Assembly (NCBI GenBank): GCA_036417435.1
Contig: CM070913.1
Span: forward strand, 5,932,680 to 5,996,679
Reading direction: 5' to 3'
From: Inia geoffrensis
Lineage: Eukaryota; Chordata; Mammalia; Artiodactyla; Iniidae
Length of the DNA stretch: 64,000 nt
The translations under genes were made by a program, and so were the position numbers. Below, piece after piece: positions 22,995 to 35,942 of the stretch. The notes under the pieces were generated by a model. It saw nothing but the letters and a program-made list of their open reading frames with translations. It searched no databases and was not told the origin of the DNA. Position 1 is the stretch's first letter. The number at the start of each line of letters is the position of its first letter.

Positions 22995-24920
22995 CTAGTG
23001 TAAATAGAGGGAAAATACTCAGTAGGTCGAATCCCTTGTGCCGCCACTTCTACATCAAAATCCCATGGGAAAGGTTAGGCCGACTGCACGTCAGAATGTG
23101 CTTTAATGAGAAACCAATCATATATAAGTGTGCAGGACACACACACACATCCATGTTATTAGTTTTGTATAACAATATCATAAAACTCATTTTTTTGGTT
23201 GGGGAGGAGGAGAGTCGGAATGTCTCTTCTAGATAAAGCTTTCCCTGTGATCAAACACAAAGACCTGTGCAGGTGTGGTTTCTACGTCGACACGAGTGTG
23301 TGCTGCCTGCTCCAGGCTCCTCCTAGATGCTGATGATCTCCAACAACTCGGACCCCTCCTCTGTGCAGCAGCCCTGGGCACCTAACTCTCTAGCTGACAC
23401 CCCCTGAAGGCTCCTGGGTGCCTCAAACCTAGCCAGCCCCAAATGAAGCCCTGTTAATTCTCAGCCTGCTCCTTTCCACAACAGGAGACGGCAGCTCCCA
23501 GCTGTGAAGTTTAAACCTTAGAAGTTACACTGGATTCTTCCTTCTCCCTCACCCCTGCCTTCAAGTCCACCTCCAGAAGCTGCTGGTCTCACCCCAAAAC
23601 ACCTCCAAAGAAGCTCCCGTCTCTCCACCCTGCAGCCACCAGCATGGCCTGACAGCAGCGCCGCCATTCTGTGGCCCCGATCCATGGGTCTCCCTGCTTC
23701 AGCCTCACGCACACAGCGGCCAGGCTGCGGCCTGAAGGCTGGGCAGCCGGATCCGTGGGCCAAACCCTCCCAGGTTTTCCCGCGGCCCTTGGGGTAACAC
23801 CCGCGTTCCCGGATGGGCTCAGCGCCCTCCAGCTCCGAGACCCGGCCGCCTCGCACTCAGCCCCGTGAGCTCCACTCCACCCCGCAGCCGGCTCCCATCA
23901 CACCGGCCTCCCCCTGCGGCTCAGACTGTGGCAACTGCCCCCCCTCCCCGCCCACCAGGCCCGGAAACCCCCCCCAGACCTGCAGGGTCGCCTCCCCCTG
24001 CTCCTCACCTGGGTCCCACTTCAAACGGCCGTCCTAAGAAAGGCCTACATCAGGCAGGTGCCTCAGCAACTGACCATCCCTGGAGCGTTACCCCAGGTGA
24101 ATCCAATCCTACTTCCTTCTCAACACGCCCACTGCCTGAAGCCTGCACCGGCTAATCGGATTGCTTGGCCGCTGTCTGTCTCCCCTGCTAAACGGCAGCT
24201 CCGCGAGAGGGAGGCAGCCTGCCCGGCCCCCGGAAGGCCCAGGGGCCGGCGCACTCTAGTGCGCGGTGACCACGTACGCACCTTCAGTCGCCTCTCCAAG
24301 ACCTTCGGGGACAATCAAAAGAGCCTGTGCTAGAACGTCATCACAATAAAAATCTAGTGTGATAGGACACATGCGTTACGTTTTGGGAGTTTAAAAATCG
24401 CCGAAATAACAAAGCATCAGGTGGGAACCACGTTAGTCAACAACCAGCAATATGAAGGGAGTGGGAAAGACAGGAGAACTTTGATCATATGGAGATGTTC
24501 AGTCCACGCTGCCAAAACACAATGCCGAAGAGAATACATAAATACTACAAAGCATTCAGGCACTTTACAAACTTTATTAACTGGTGTGGGACCTTTTGCT
24601 GTGGTGATGCTGGTTATTAAACAGTACAGATAGCTCCTAAATACTGGAGCTTGGAAGGGTGGCAAGTTAAACTGATGATACTGTCATTAAAAAGTTAATC
24701 AATACGGCCTTTTATAGTTTGTTGTAGAGATCAGCTCAACGAGTGTGACCACTGATCACCACCAGTGGCTAACTTAGCACAAAGGGCCAGTAACAACTCT
24801 GCATTTCATATCATTAAGAGAAGGAAACAGCAGTAAAAAATATATAATCAGGAATAGGTCAAATACAAAATTTCGAAGCCATGTTAAGTTTTACTAGGAA
24901 TAAATGTATATATGTATGTA
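22995..24920. other. Intron 4, partly GC-rich, no gene
   Basis: 23.5-24.3 kb is GC-rich with several CpGs and long but domain-free open frames on both strands. The part near 23520-23720 (ggattcttccttctccctca) resembles the minus orientation of an old mid-repetitive element also suggested at about 48.5-49.0 kb. No splice-supported exon is seen. Confidence 0.4.
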
Positions 24921-24924
24921 AATA

Positions 24925-25160
24925 TAGGCATGGTTGCTAATATTAGGAGCACTAAAGCCAGACTATTAGGGTTTAAATCCCTAATACTTGACTTACGGCT
25001 GTAAAACCTTGGGAAAGTTACTTGGTCTCTCTAGCCTACCTTTTCTCATCTGCAAAATGAGGACATAAAAGTATCAGGCCTGAAGGGCTGTTTGTAATGA
25101 TTAAATGAAGTTTTACTTATATATTTATATACACACTAAGCACAGTAACTATTTAAACAT
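24925..25160 (+). repeat. MIR
   Basis: The MIR body is recognisable in order: agccagactattagggttta, aaaaccttgggaaagttact and ttctcatctgcaaaatgagg. It lies in intron 4. Confidence 0.75.
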
Positions 25161-25536
25161 GTAAGTTCTAAATAAGTAGAATAAATAAACCAATTCAGTA
25201 AAAAGGGTGCTAATGTGGCCTTTGTGAATCCACTCTACACACCTTGTTACCTGCCCATAAAAATGTATTGCCAATAATACTCTGTTCTACACCTTTTAAC
25301 ATTATAATATAGCTAAAAACGTCTACCCATACAGTCTGACATTTAAATTTTCAACCTTTCCTGTCCTACTGTAGACACGACACATAACACATGCTATGAA
25401 AGACATCCCGACACCACATGAGATGAGTTGCCCTGTTCTTGCTTCTAAAGCAGCCAAGATGTGTAACCAGTCATAGCAAAACATGCCCATTTTTAAGGTA
25501 CCGTATAATTTTTTTAGCCCAAGAAAAGGCTCACAC

Positions 25537-25715
25537 CTAATTTTATAATGCGTCTTCATGTGCTCCCTCAGCTGTGATGACGTCTCGAACTCCTTCCTGC
25601 AGGCCTTGCAGGCGTGAGTCCGGCTCGCAGCCAGCTCCTGGCGGTGCTCCTCCATGTGGATGGCCAGCTGGCTCTGCAGGGTGAACTCATCCCCACACTC
25701 AGAGCAGATGAGGTT
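25537..25715 (-). CDS. ZNF236: ZNF236 coding exon 4 (fingers 4-5)
   Basis: Residues 122-180 plus two bases of codon 181. The acceptor is tttgcag|AACCTC and the donor is ATTAG|GTGTGAG. Finger 4 has Cys125, Cys128, His141 and His145. Finger 5 has Cys157, Cys160, His173 and His177. A long linker ([10 protein letters not shown]) separates them. The frame runs on into the intron as an open frame for about 70 codons. The phase-2 match to exon 5, which forms an AGG codon, and the human protein order show that the GTGTGAG donor is used. Confidence 0.94.
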
Positions 25716-26429
25716 CTGCAAAGGCAAAGACCGCCCATGAGCCCAGCAAACACTTCAGAGCCATCACCTCTTGCAAGAACTCATACTGTAAATGGCTGAT
25801 ACACAAAGGATGCTTTCCTCTGGAACAAACACTATTTCACCTCTCAACAAATATATCATCATGTCCAAATACGGACATATAAAAATGATTTCTTTCCTGA
25901 TAGAAACATAGGGAAAAGGATGAGAGAACAATACAATTTCTGAGCAAAGCGAATTGTTTCAAATTGGCTGCTGGGTAAACGGCATTTTGTCCATCTATGC
26001 TGGGAAAACTTTAAAGAGAAGCAGAATGACTTCAATACCACAAAAGGGTCAGGAAAGAATTTTAATTAAGATGACAGTTTAATAGACTACCTTAAAACAA
26101 AATGACAGCTGGTAAATTTTTAAATGGAAACACCTATCATTCTTTCAATCTGGTTTATGGGTAGTCGATTACGAGAAGTCTGCGACTCTGTCCAGAAGTG
26201 CCTGGCTGAGCACCTGAACAGAGCTATGGAATAAGTATAAAATACACACAGGATTTCAAAGACTTACTGAAAAAAAAAAAAGGAAGAATGTAAAATAGCT
26301 CAACTTTTAACATTTGAATTAGAATATTTTGGATATATTTTCATAAATATACTAAAATAAAATATATTTCATCTGTTTTCTTTTTAACCTTTGGAAATAT
26401 AGCCACTATAAATTTTAAATTATTCAAAT

Positions 26430-26655
26430 TTCAATTAGGATAGCACTGGTCCAGATGTTCTGGAGTTGGGCCTTGGGTCACGTGAAGGCTGCCGGTCACC
26501 AGCGGTGTGTATCTGGGGGTGTTGACCGCTCAAAGTCTGTGAAACAGTGGTGACAGCAATGCCTGCCCTCACAGGGTTGTTATAAAGTTAAGTACAATGG
26601 TGCATGTAAGATGCTGAACGGTGTCTGGCACAGAGGAAGTACTCAGTAATGAACT
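26430..26655 (+). repeat. MIR-like fragment
   Basis: cctcacagggttgttataaa followed by gtgtctggcacagaggaagt is the 3' half of a MIR-type element. It lies in intron 3. Confidence 0.6.
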
Positions 26656-26659
26656 GCTG

Positions 26660-29000
26660 ACTCAGTACAAAGTTCAATGAGTTTACTCATGTGACCTTCT
26701 ATAACACAATTATTTATTTAAATGATCCAAACATGGAAAAGAATGAGTGTAACCTGTCAATGAGAATAAACTATTATTTCCAAACAACGAAATATATAGC
26801 TATTTCTTCCCATCAGACTTTCTTCTAATTACTCCACCTGACTGTCTCGTAAATGCGTAGAAACAGCATTAACATGAGGTTGTTCATTGATACTACTCAG
26901 AGCATCCTTTGCAGAAAGGACAAGGATGAATGGGATACTTTGAGCAATCCAATAATGACGTCAACTTAAGTAACTTTAAGTTAGTGTTACTATATAATAA
27001 TTTAAGGAAATAATGAACTATCTTGTTAGTATCTTGCTGATAATAAAGAAATTTCTTTCTTGGGAACTGTCAAAAATTTAAAAACCACCTAACAAAATTT
27101 GCTGCCTATCTTGAGTGTGGCACTGGGGGCAACCACACGCTGAATCTGTACAGCAAAGTATTCTCCTTTCACTAATGACTTACAATCACGAGATAGACCC
27201 TGACTTGTTACCCTCCCACACGCACTGTGATTCTTTCATTGCTTTGGCTCAGACCCATCCTCTTTTCAGGTACTTTTTCACCAAATGAGCAGATTAGTGT
27301 ATTTCAGGAGACATCTACATGGATATTACTCAGAAACTGATGAGAATTTTCTGAGTGGAAACTCTGGTTTATGTACAATTTGCTCATACGGCGAAAGCAG
27401 GATCAAGTACATGCTGGGCCACAACCGAAACATATGATGGAAGGTTTCGTGCTGCCGCTGTGTTACACCCAGCCAGACCCAGGAGCCAGGATGGGCCTCC
27501 CTCCCTGCCCAGGACCTGGCACCTCAAGCAAGTCTTAGTGGGGAGTGTGAGGCCTGTGGGCAGCTGGTGGATGTCCACTTTACTGCATTCCCCGCAGTCG
27601 GAGCTCCCGGCAGGCCCCCTAGGCAGAGGCAGTAGCTAGTGCCTGCCCCAGAAGCAGGTGGTCCTGGGGGAATTCCAGTGATCGCTAAGTGGCCAGCAGA
27701 TCATCCAGAGAAACATATGGCATTCTTATCAGCCCCCATCTGGCTGAAGATATAATTTTTTAAAGTCAAACAGAGTATAAAATACAATAAATACTAACCG
27801 CCTTTAGGCTACTCACCCCGTAACACTTGCCCTTCCCGCCTCCCCTCCCCCGGGGCCACCCACGACCTTTCTCTGCACCCCCATTCCCTCTCTCAGATCC
27901 CCCAGGCTCCAATGCCCAAGTGCTGTCCTTGCTCCTGCCCGGGCTTTCTCAGCAGCCATTCTTCCTTTCCTACAGGAGTCTGCCTCAAAATGGCGCTCAG
28001 TGCAGGAGAGAAACCTCAGCCCACCCCACAGGGCACCGCCCTCCTCTGAGCCCCGGCAGCACTGGTTTCCATCACCGTCCACTGGGCTCATCTCTTGGCC
28101 GGTGTCACCCTGTTCAGAGGCAGGACCAGCTGGGGAGTGGAGGGCCACCTCACAGGGCCCCTCTGTCCTGTGAGTGGGGTGGGAATCCCCGTGCAGACCG
28201 GTCCATCCCACATCATCTAGCTGAGTCTCGGTGCTGCCGGTGGAGAGACTACACAGGAGGGGAATCAGAACACGCCCTGCTTCTGCCCGGGCAGAGGATG
28301 GAAGGCGGCTTCCAGCCGGGCTCTCTAACACCATGGTGGGGGGGGGGGGGGGACGGGGGGGCGCCGATCTGGGTGCCACCTCCTTCCGCCAGGAGACGGA
28401 TGCAAGATTAGCTCCCTACTGAATCCCGGGGGTCAGGGGAGCAGAGGGCCATCTGCTTTCAGGGGACTGCAGGGGAGCAGGCTGGCGTAGACGATCGCTC
28501 CCCTCCCAGCCCCGCCGGGCTCTTCAGTGGGTATTTGGCTGGAATAGGGTTGGCAGTGTCGACGAGATTTTCTCTTGTGAGACCACCCTCTTCCCAGTTT
28601 GGGCTGTTGGCAACCAATCTTCTGGCATGTTTTCATCTACGCCTGCTGGCGGAAGGCTACAGGTTCTTCCAGCACCCTGTCCAGGTGTACAGCAGGCAAA
28701 AAAGCAGCTCAGGGGACTCACTGCCACACGTTCCTCAAGTCCTGAAAGCCCTCAGCTGCCCGCCTCCTTCTTCCCACCCTCAGGAGCCTATAGATCTCTC
28801 GGCTGTGTGATCTCTATGTATTTTCAGTTGTAAGAGGGGCACAAAGGGTCTACTTCATCTTAACTGGATTCTTATCGGTTAATTTTAAGTGCAACTAAAG
28901 GTAAGGAATTATTCCTGTAGTTGATACTAATATACCACATTCAAATCAATTAACTAAGAAATTAAAACATACAAAATAGGCAAAGGTAGCCAAAATGCAT
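26660..29000. other. Intron 3 segment, no gene
   Basis: GC-rich from about 27.45 to 28.8 kb with long overlapping open frames on both strands (27813-28379 minus, 27827-28411 plus). Neither shows a domain, and their overlap suggests base composition rather than coding. It contains the poly(G) run at about 28336. Confidence 0.45.
28336..28361 (+). repeat. Poly(G) tract
   Basis: An uninterrupted G run of about 14 and a second run of seven, separated by AC. It has G-quadruplex potential on the strand opposite to the ZNF236 transcript. Confidence 0.8.
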
Positions 29001-31680
29001 TATTTAACATACATGGAAAAGACTGATAATTGTGTTCCAATACCTATTCTTCTATACAACGATGGGTTTCTTAGCTGAGCACACGGCTGTGTGCCGACCT
29101 TCCTAACACTAACCACCCTGTGTGGCGACCGTGCCCCTTCCGCTCGACGGGATGGCAGCAGGCTGATGCTCCGCCCGCCTCTGGATCTGGCCTTCCCACG
29201 GCAGACGCGCCACCTCCCTCCCTCCCTCCCTCCGCTGTAAGCCACGTGGTACAAGAAACACTCACAGAGAGCAGAGCACGTGGGGTCCCGGACTGCCTCG
29301 GCCACCCCACCAGCTCTGTACTGTACGACACCAGACTGTCAGGTGAGAGAGGAAAACTCCGAACCTGCACCCGCACACAACCCTTTTCTTTAACGAGAGC
29401 ACCCGATTGTTCACACACTGCCAACACATTTTCCCATCAGAAAGAAGCACTGCAAACCTTTGTTGTTGTTGTTGTTCTGCTCATGTGAAACCGCTAGTCC
29501 TGAATTCCTGTTCAGCATGGGGTTACTAAAGTCAAGTTACTGAGTATCCCTTCTCAACTTCCAGAGCCTTCTCCCCGGCAGCACAGTGGCGCAAGGGCAA
29601 GAAGATAAAGCATTTTCACAGTTTCCATTCCCAGCTTCAAACCACAGTTACACAAAAGCCTCTCTTCTGACTATTCCAACCCTCTTCCTCTCCTGTGAGT
29701 AGTTATTGATCTAAGAGAGAATCTGTTATAATCCAAGAGAGAAAATAGAAGACAGATTAGTAGTAACAGAAATGAAAGTCAACTGGTTTCAGAAAATACA
29801 CACTTCTCAAAGGCCTTTTGGGGAAAACAAACTGGGCGTCAGAAACTATGAACTGTTTACGCCCCTACAGCAGTGAAAGACAAAGACAGCTGAAGCTTCA
29901 CCAATGCAGCGAGGGCTCAGACGAGACCAGGCTGCACAAGCTGCCGTCACAGCTGCTGCGCATGACGGGGCTGCCATCTCAGGAGACGACGTCACAGCAA
30001 CGAGAAACCGGCACAAGGAAACGGGGTAAAAGCAGACATCAGAGACTGTGAGCTCCACTTGGGGGACAGTCTGGAAAAGAATCTGGACAAAGGGTGTGGA
30101 AGAGAAAAGAGAATGAACGGAAGGTTTTGAAAATAATGTATAAAAACCTAAAAGTGTCAGGAAATGATGAATTACCGTTATTTCTCTTTCCAGTCATGGA
30201 GGAGGTAGAGAAAAATTTTAAAGGTGTACCTGAAAAGCATTAGGATGGAGCACAGCAGTTTCGCTGGCCTGCATCGGTGGTGTGCGGCTGGCAGAGGTGC
30301 GGGGCCCCCGCTCAGGGGCACACCCGCCCTATGCCATCACCCCCAGGGCTGGGTCCACCCGGGGCGCCGGGACAGGTGGAACGGCTTCAATCATCTGCCC
30401 CCACCCCACCCGCCACAGTGAGCCCCCTAGAGGATTGACACACACGCGCGCGCGCATGCGCGCGTGCACGCACACACACACACCCTTGCTGATGCGGCCT
30501 AGACCGCGTGCTATATCGTTTCAACCCTCTGCCAACACCTGACTCATTCGCTATCCAGTCACACACTCATCGTAAACCGGAACCTTGATGCAAACGACCA
30601 TCTGACCTCCTACCGGGCTGAAGGGCACTGTGGAGGAGCTACGTGCTCCCCTCCCACCCAACACACACAGATCCGTTCGCAGCCACGACCCCTGTATTAC
30701 GTGTAACACAACCCACGTATCTGTCCCTGGTCAGGCTCTACTCCCACTTCCCAAAAGCAGGCTTCCCACACCCATGCCTCTCTCCACCACCTCATTCTTC
30801 TGTGAAGACAAGGCAACATCTCCATTTCACAGAGAAAAATGAGGCTCTGCAGCCCCAATCCAGCCCGAGAGGGAGGCGGCAGTGACCATAACAGACTCGC
30901 AGGGGCCAAGGGACAGCAGACGCCCTCAAGGGAAGACACACGACCCTTGACAACCGTCCCACGTCACACAGACGACTGGCTCAATACCGTTCAGTTTCAA
31001 TGACATCGTAACGTTGTAAAGCTGGCTTTCAGTAGTTGCTGTGGTTAAAAAGCAGGGAATGAGTGAAAATCAATGTGGAACAGGAAATTGCAGGGTTTAA
31101 AAAGCTACTAAGTACCTAATTTACATACGGTAGTTTTTCAAATGGCTAAGTTACTTAAGACATAAATACTTATTGGACCTCTTAGATTTAACTGCTTCAG
31201 AAAAAGAACTCTTAGCATTTGGCTCAGTGGAAAACTTGCTGAGACACAGAGACTAAGGAAGCTGCAAACCGAGAAAGGGAAAGCTGCCCTAAGCCAGCAG
31301 GAAGGACCTGGACTCCCACCGTCACACCCGCATCCCCTGTCCACCTGAACCCGTCCTCACGCTTTTCTTCTAGGGTCAAAGGCAGCAGTCTCTCTTCTGC
31401 TCACAACTCCCTGCTCCACCTACTCTCACAGGAAGTCAGTCCTTGCCCCTCCCGATGGAGACGTCTGAAGATGGATTATCAGAGCAACGTTAAATTCCTG
31501 AGTGTGGTAACTGTTTTGTGATAATGAGGACAAGTGTCTTTGTTTTTAGGGGATACAACTGAAGTATTTAGAGGTGCAGTAGTAACATGATGCCTGCAAC
31601 TATTTCAAAATTGTTCGAAAATTCGAGGGGTGAGATCTGGTTTACTTTAAAACCCCCCCTGTACTAAGTGAAAACAAAAC
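29001..31680. other. Intron 3 segment, simple repeats only
   Basis: It contains a (ctcc)n run at about 29213-29232, a (ttg)n run at about 29460-29475 and the CA/CG tract at 30439-30483. No coding segment or named transposon is seen. Confidence 0.45.
30439..30483. repeat. (CA)n/(CG)n alternating purine-pyrimidine tract
   Basis: acacacgcgcgcgcgcatgc, then gcgcgtgcacgcacacacac. About 45 bp alternate strictly except near the ends. This is a strong Z-DNA candidate in intron 3. Confidence 0.85.
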
Positions 31681-31689
31681 CAAACCAAA

Positions 31690-32080
31690 ACTCTCATCAC
31701 CTAATTATTACTTGTAGATGAGGTTGTACACCTGAAAACTCAGAGAATCTGGTAGAACAGCAGGCTACAAAACTAATATACAAAAATGCACTGCTTTCCT
31801 ATAGACAGATAACAAATAACACATATTTGAAAGAGCCATTAAATGATATTTTTAAAAAATGTTAAAACATTTAAGAACAAATTTAAATGTGCTGAACCCA
31901 TCTGAACAAAACATTACTGAATGTTTTGACAACAGATTCAATATTTTAAACATGTTCAATTCTCCCCTTTAACAATCTAAAAATTTAATGCAATCAAAAT
32001 TAAAATACCAATTAATTTTTAATTAGGCAAAATTCTAAAGTCCACACTAATAATAAACCAGAAAAAGAAAATAAGAAACA
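31690..32080 (+). repeat. Old L1 ORF2 fragment
   Basis: The phrases acaaaactaatatacaaaaa and aacatttaagaacaaattta, then ttaatgcaatcaaaattaaa, match the L1 ORF2 endonuclease/RT region in plus orientation. Decayed. Confidence 0.65.
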
Positions 32081-32084
32081 TACA

Positions 32085-33210
32085 AACATTTGTTTATCAT
32101 TACAAAGAGAAATACAACAAAGTCAAACTGAAAACCAAGAACGTGGTCCCAGGAATGGGGCGGGGTTACAGAAAGAAGCCAGTCTCCAGAGTGCCCCTTG
32201 TTTGTATCTTTTTGACAGCTACTACTTACTACCCTAATGTTCAAAGACTACCTCCCCGGCCCTCAATCCCTACTCTGCCTGCATGGGGCTGTCTCTGGTC
32301 TTACGAGCCCAACCCTAATTGAGGGCAGTAAACTGAGGGCCGCAGATCATAAGAATGGGAAGGGGGCCTAAAAGAGAAAGCAAACGAATGCAACAACCCT
32401 GTACTGACCTCAAATCCAAAACACGCTTCATGCACAGTGGTTTGGGCCACACAACTGTGAAACGACTTCCAGTGTTAACACAGGACCACCGAGCACACGA
32501 GGGGAGGGGTAGGCGCAATGCTGGGAGCCCTGCCCCGCCGTGGAGGAAGGGACACACAACCAGGAACTGGGGGGCAGGTGGGCGCCCTGTGCAGAGGGGC
32601 TGGAGTTGGAGGAATGAGTGTGAACTCAGGATTTCTGAAATACAGGTGCGCCCTACACCTTGTGGACTTGCATTAGAAGACACGGTGGGATTTTAAAACA
32701 TAGTGATTGTACACTTGGGAAGCATTTGTAAGCAAATCCTGAGAGCCAGAACCTGCCAATGAACAGACTGCTCACTGCAGCCACACACGAAGGGCAGAGA
32801 CGACCTACAGAGACCTGCTGATTACGACACAGGTGTACACACTGCATACAGTGTAACACCATGTGGCTGCTGCAACAATACCTAAGGTCGAGTCAACTGA
32901 AGAAAAAGCACAGAACACTGCCACTGCGCGTGGTATTACCGGGGATGCAGAGACGTGCACGCGTGCTGAAAGCCCCTGCGAGGATGCAGAAGAGACTGCT
33001 GTGCAGGCAGCTCCTGGGAGGAGGACTGAAAGTCGGGCCTGATGGAGACTTAAGTCTCACTCTCTAACCCTTTCTCTGCTGTCTGAGTCTCACTGTGTGA
33101 ACTTATTCCAAAATTAAACACTCTCTGCCTTTTAAAACGAAAACAATGGCCATTTCTGGACAGCACTACAGCTGAGTGAGACAGGCAGGCCTGCAGTCTG
33201 CAGGAGAAGG
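32085..33210. other. Intron 3 segment, nothing named
   Basis: Mixed composition. Open frames at 32315-32696 on both strands are shadows of each other and have no domain. Confidence 0.45.
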
Positions 33211-33214
33211 TATA

Positions 33215-33985
33215 AAACAGCACGTGCTCTCGAAAACATAATGTGGCATTCTATAAAGAACTTGAAAAAGCCTTGTTAATTCAGTAAATCCAACTCTAGG
33301 AATCTATCCTAATGAAACAATTAAAGATACATGCAAAGATGTATTATTTATAATACTGAAAAAGTATAAGCAACTTAAAGGTTAAATAATAAAGGAAATG
33401 GTAAAAATATCACGATGCTATATCCAGATGCTGAAGACTTTCATAAAGCAATTTAACACAGTGACACATGGGGAAAACACTCACGATTCAGTAAGTGAAA
33501 GAGGAAGATGTATTCACAATGTATTAAAGGAAAAGAGTGGGTTACAAAACAGAATGTATTTGCACTAAAAAAACTATCCTTAAGTATATAAACTATTATG
33601 GAAAGTATATGTCTAGCCAAAAAAAAAAAAAAAGCCTGAAAGACTACACAGCTGACCCTTGAATAACACAAGGGTCTAGAGCGCCGACCCCGCGCAGTTG
33701 AAAATCTGAGCATAACTTCAGGGTGGCCCTCCACGTCCATGGCTCCCCACCCTTGGAGTCAGCCAACTCCACACCATGTAGTACTGTCATACATACTGAC
33801 TGGAAAACTCCACGTTTAAGTGGACCCGCACAGTTCAGACCCGCATTGTTCAAAGGTCAGCTGCATATGCGTTCTCTCCCACTGGTGTGATTATTGGTTC
33901 TTTTATGTTACTTTTGTTAATCTTTAGTTTCTAACTTTTTCCAAAATAAACATATATTACTTATACAATAAGATTTTAAAAGATA
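33215..33985 (+). repeat. Old L1/HAL1 3' region, interrupted by a MITE
   Basis: ctctaggaatctatcctaat and gcaaagatgtattatttata are L1M-type 3' phrases. The sequence resumes after 33863 with a 3'-end-like stretch (ctaactttttccaaaataaa). Confidence 0.6.
33649..33863. mobile_element. Tigger-like non-autonomous DNA transposon (MITE)
   Basis: The element is 215 bp with terminal inverted repeats. The left end is cagctgacccttgaataaca; the right end, reversed, is cagctgacctttgaacaatg. The interior is roughly palindromic (gcgcagttgaaaatctgagc and tggacccgcacagttcagac). This is the well-known pattern of mammalian TcMar-Tigger MITEs. The exact family name is not assigned. Confidence 0.8.
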
Positions 33986-33989
33986 AAAA

Positions 33990-34805
33990 TAAATTATTTT
34001 ATATAAAAAATTAAAGACATAAAATGAGGGCACAAACCGATATACAAAGTATACTAAACTCAATTTTCAGTATGCAAATTTTACATATGCAATTTACATG
34101 CTGTATGTTTTTCTGTCTCTGGAGGAAACTATACCAAATAGTTATCTGTAATTATCCCTGGGTGACTGCTTTTTACCTTTGCATTTCCCTAGCTTTCTAT
34201 GGTAACAATGGGGGGTAATACTTTAAGCAACAGCCGTGTATAGGTCACAGTGAGCCCGCCCGTCCCAAAAGCAGGCAGGCCTCTCTGGTGCACACCAGTG
34301 GCACGTCCCTGTCATCCTTCACTCTGTCCCAAGACTAGGCCTGTGGCCCTTTCAGGACTATTCACTGTGCTGCATAAACTGCTTTGTGTCATCACGAATT
34401 TCCTCTCTTCTCCCAAATTCCCACGTGTCAGTGGATCCAGGAGCCAAGCAAGGAGATCCTACCATCTTCGGAGGCAGAAAATTTACTTTTGTCCACTCAG
34501 AATCCTAAAAAAGTTAATTTTTATTAAGAAAAAAAGAGTGGGGGGCACCTCTGTCAGCCACTGTGGACATACTTTGATCCCCCAAATATACTACACACTA
34601 AAATGTCTCTGCCCCAAGGGGCTGACATGACCCCGAAATAAACACTTTACCAGTGACCTGGAGACTAGCCAAGGCAAATTTAATGATAACTGACTCCTGG
34701 AAACCTATACGAAAGGCTTTTTAAAACTAGTTTAACCCTAACATCCTCCTAAGGATCAGATGCATTTTAAAAATCAGTGAACAAAGTATAGGCTGAAATA
34801 ATTAC
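33990..34805. other. Intron 3 segment, nothing named
   Basis: AT-rich, then mixed DNA leading to exon 3. No feature is recognised. Confidence 0.45.
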
Positions 34806-34970
34806 CTCTTCCTTTTCATGCAGCATAACATGTGCTTTGAGACTAGCCACTCTGGAGAATTTCTTGTTACACACGGGACAGGTAGGATCCTCCCCATTGT
34901 GGGTACATTTGTGAAGTGTCAAGTTGAACTCAACATTAAAGGTTTGGGGGCACTGGTCACATCGATGTGG
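34806..34970 (-). CDS. ZNF236: ZNF236 coding exon 3 (fingers 2-3)
   Basis: Residues 67-121, exactly 55 codons, phase 0 at both ends. The acceptor is ccacctag|CCACAT and the donor is GAAGAG|GTAATT. Finger 2 uses Cys70, Cys73, His86 and His90. Finger 3 uses Cys97, Cys100, His113 and His117. The linker between them (NGEDPT) is not the canonical TGEKP type, so these two fingers may not bind DNA as a rigid tandem array. The exon ends in HEKEE. Confidence 0.94.
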
Positions 34971-35927
34971 CTAGGTGGAGAAAAAAGTCGAGAAGCCACT
35001 GAAACACAATCTTTCCACAATAAATGTCACTCAAATATTAACAAGCACCATAATCCACAGATAAGCTTTCTAAGGAACCTCTGAAGTCCTTCTGGACCTG
35101 AAGTCAATAAATCCAAAACGGACACAGTAAAGCTCCTTACAGAATTTCTCAAAGGAGTATAAGGAGACACCACATCTATATAGAAAATATTTCTAATAAG
35201 AAATGCTGCATATAAATGTATCAGAATGTAGCCACTATGAAAATAAAAGTGAGACACTTCAACTCATTGGGTGGGATTTTTTCCCTTCTTTTATGACAAC
35301 TCCACTGCTGTAAACAAAATCACTTCAAGTAAACTAAGTAATTGTGAAAACTTTCACTAGATTTTAACAGAGTTGCTTATCCCCATCTAAAATATCCCCC
35401 AAATGGAAGGTATTCTGCCACTTACTAGTAGAAAGATAAAGTAATCACTGGTATTTCTCTTGTAAATATCAAGACCCTAATGGGTCAGTATTTTCAGATT
35501 TTTCAGCTTGGGAGAGTAACGCCAGCGGGTACTGGTGTCAGTACCACATTATCATAGTTACAGCAGCATCATTCATGCCGAAAGTAAGGCTGGAGTTGGT
35601 CAGATCCCATCCTCCAGAAAAGAGATCCCTGGTGTTTTTCTGGTCTCAGATGGCTCACTAGCTTACATCCTCCTAACCTAGAGAAAAGTCGGCAATCACT
35701 CTTTTCACTGTAGTTTTAACTGCCACTTTCCAACTCTCAGGCAGCTCGTTCCATTAGCACACTAACACGCCTGACATACCCCACAAGGGGCACACTTGCA
35801 AGAGAGTTCAAATCCTTATTCAAGAGAGCGCTGCTCCCTGCGGAAATAAGGTCTAAAACATCTCAAGTACCTTCTTAAAATGCAAGACCACTTAAAGGTA
35901 ACACTCCCTGCTGGAGAAAAACACATC
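34971..35927. other. Intron 2 segment, nothing named
   Basis: Between the exon 3 acceptor and the SINE at 35943. No repeat or RNA gene is recognised. Confidence 0.45.
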
Positions 35928-35942
35928 AAGATAAGGGAAATT

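Noticed and set aside
25323..25536. Extension of exon 4 past residue 180
   Set aside because: The frame stays open past the GTGTGAG donor, but the zinc-finger content ends there and the phase matches exon 5. The extension is intron read-through.
27813..28411. Paired long open frames on both strands in intron 3
   Set aside because: They mirror each other in a GC-rich stretch, have no domain and no splice context, and include the poly(G) run.
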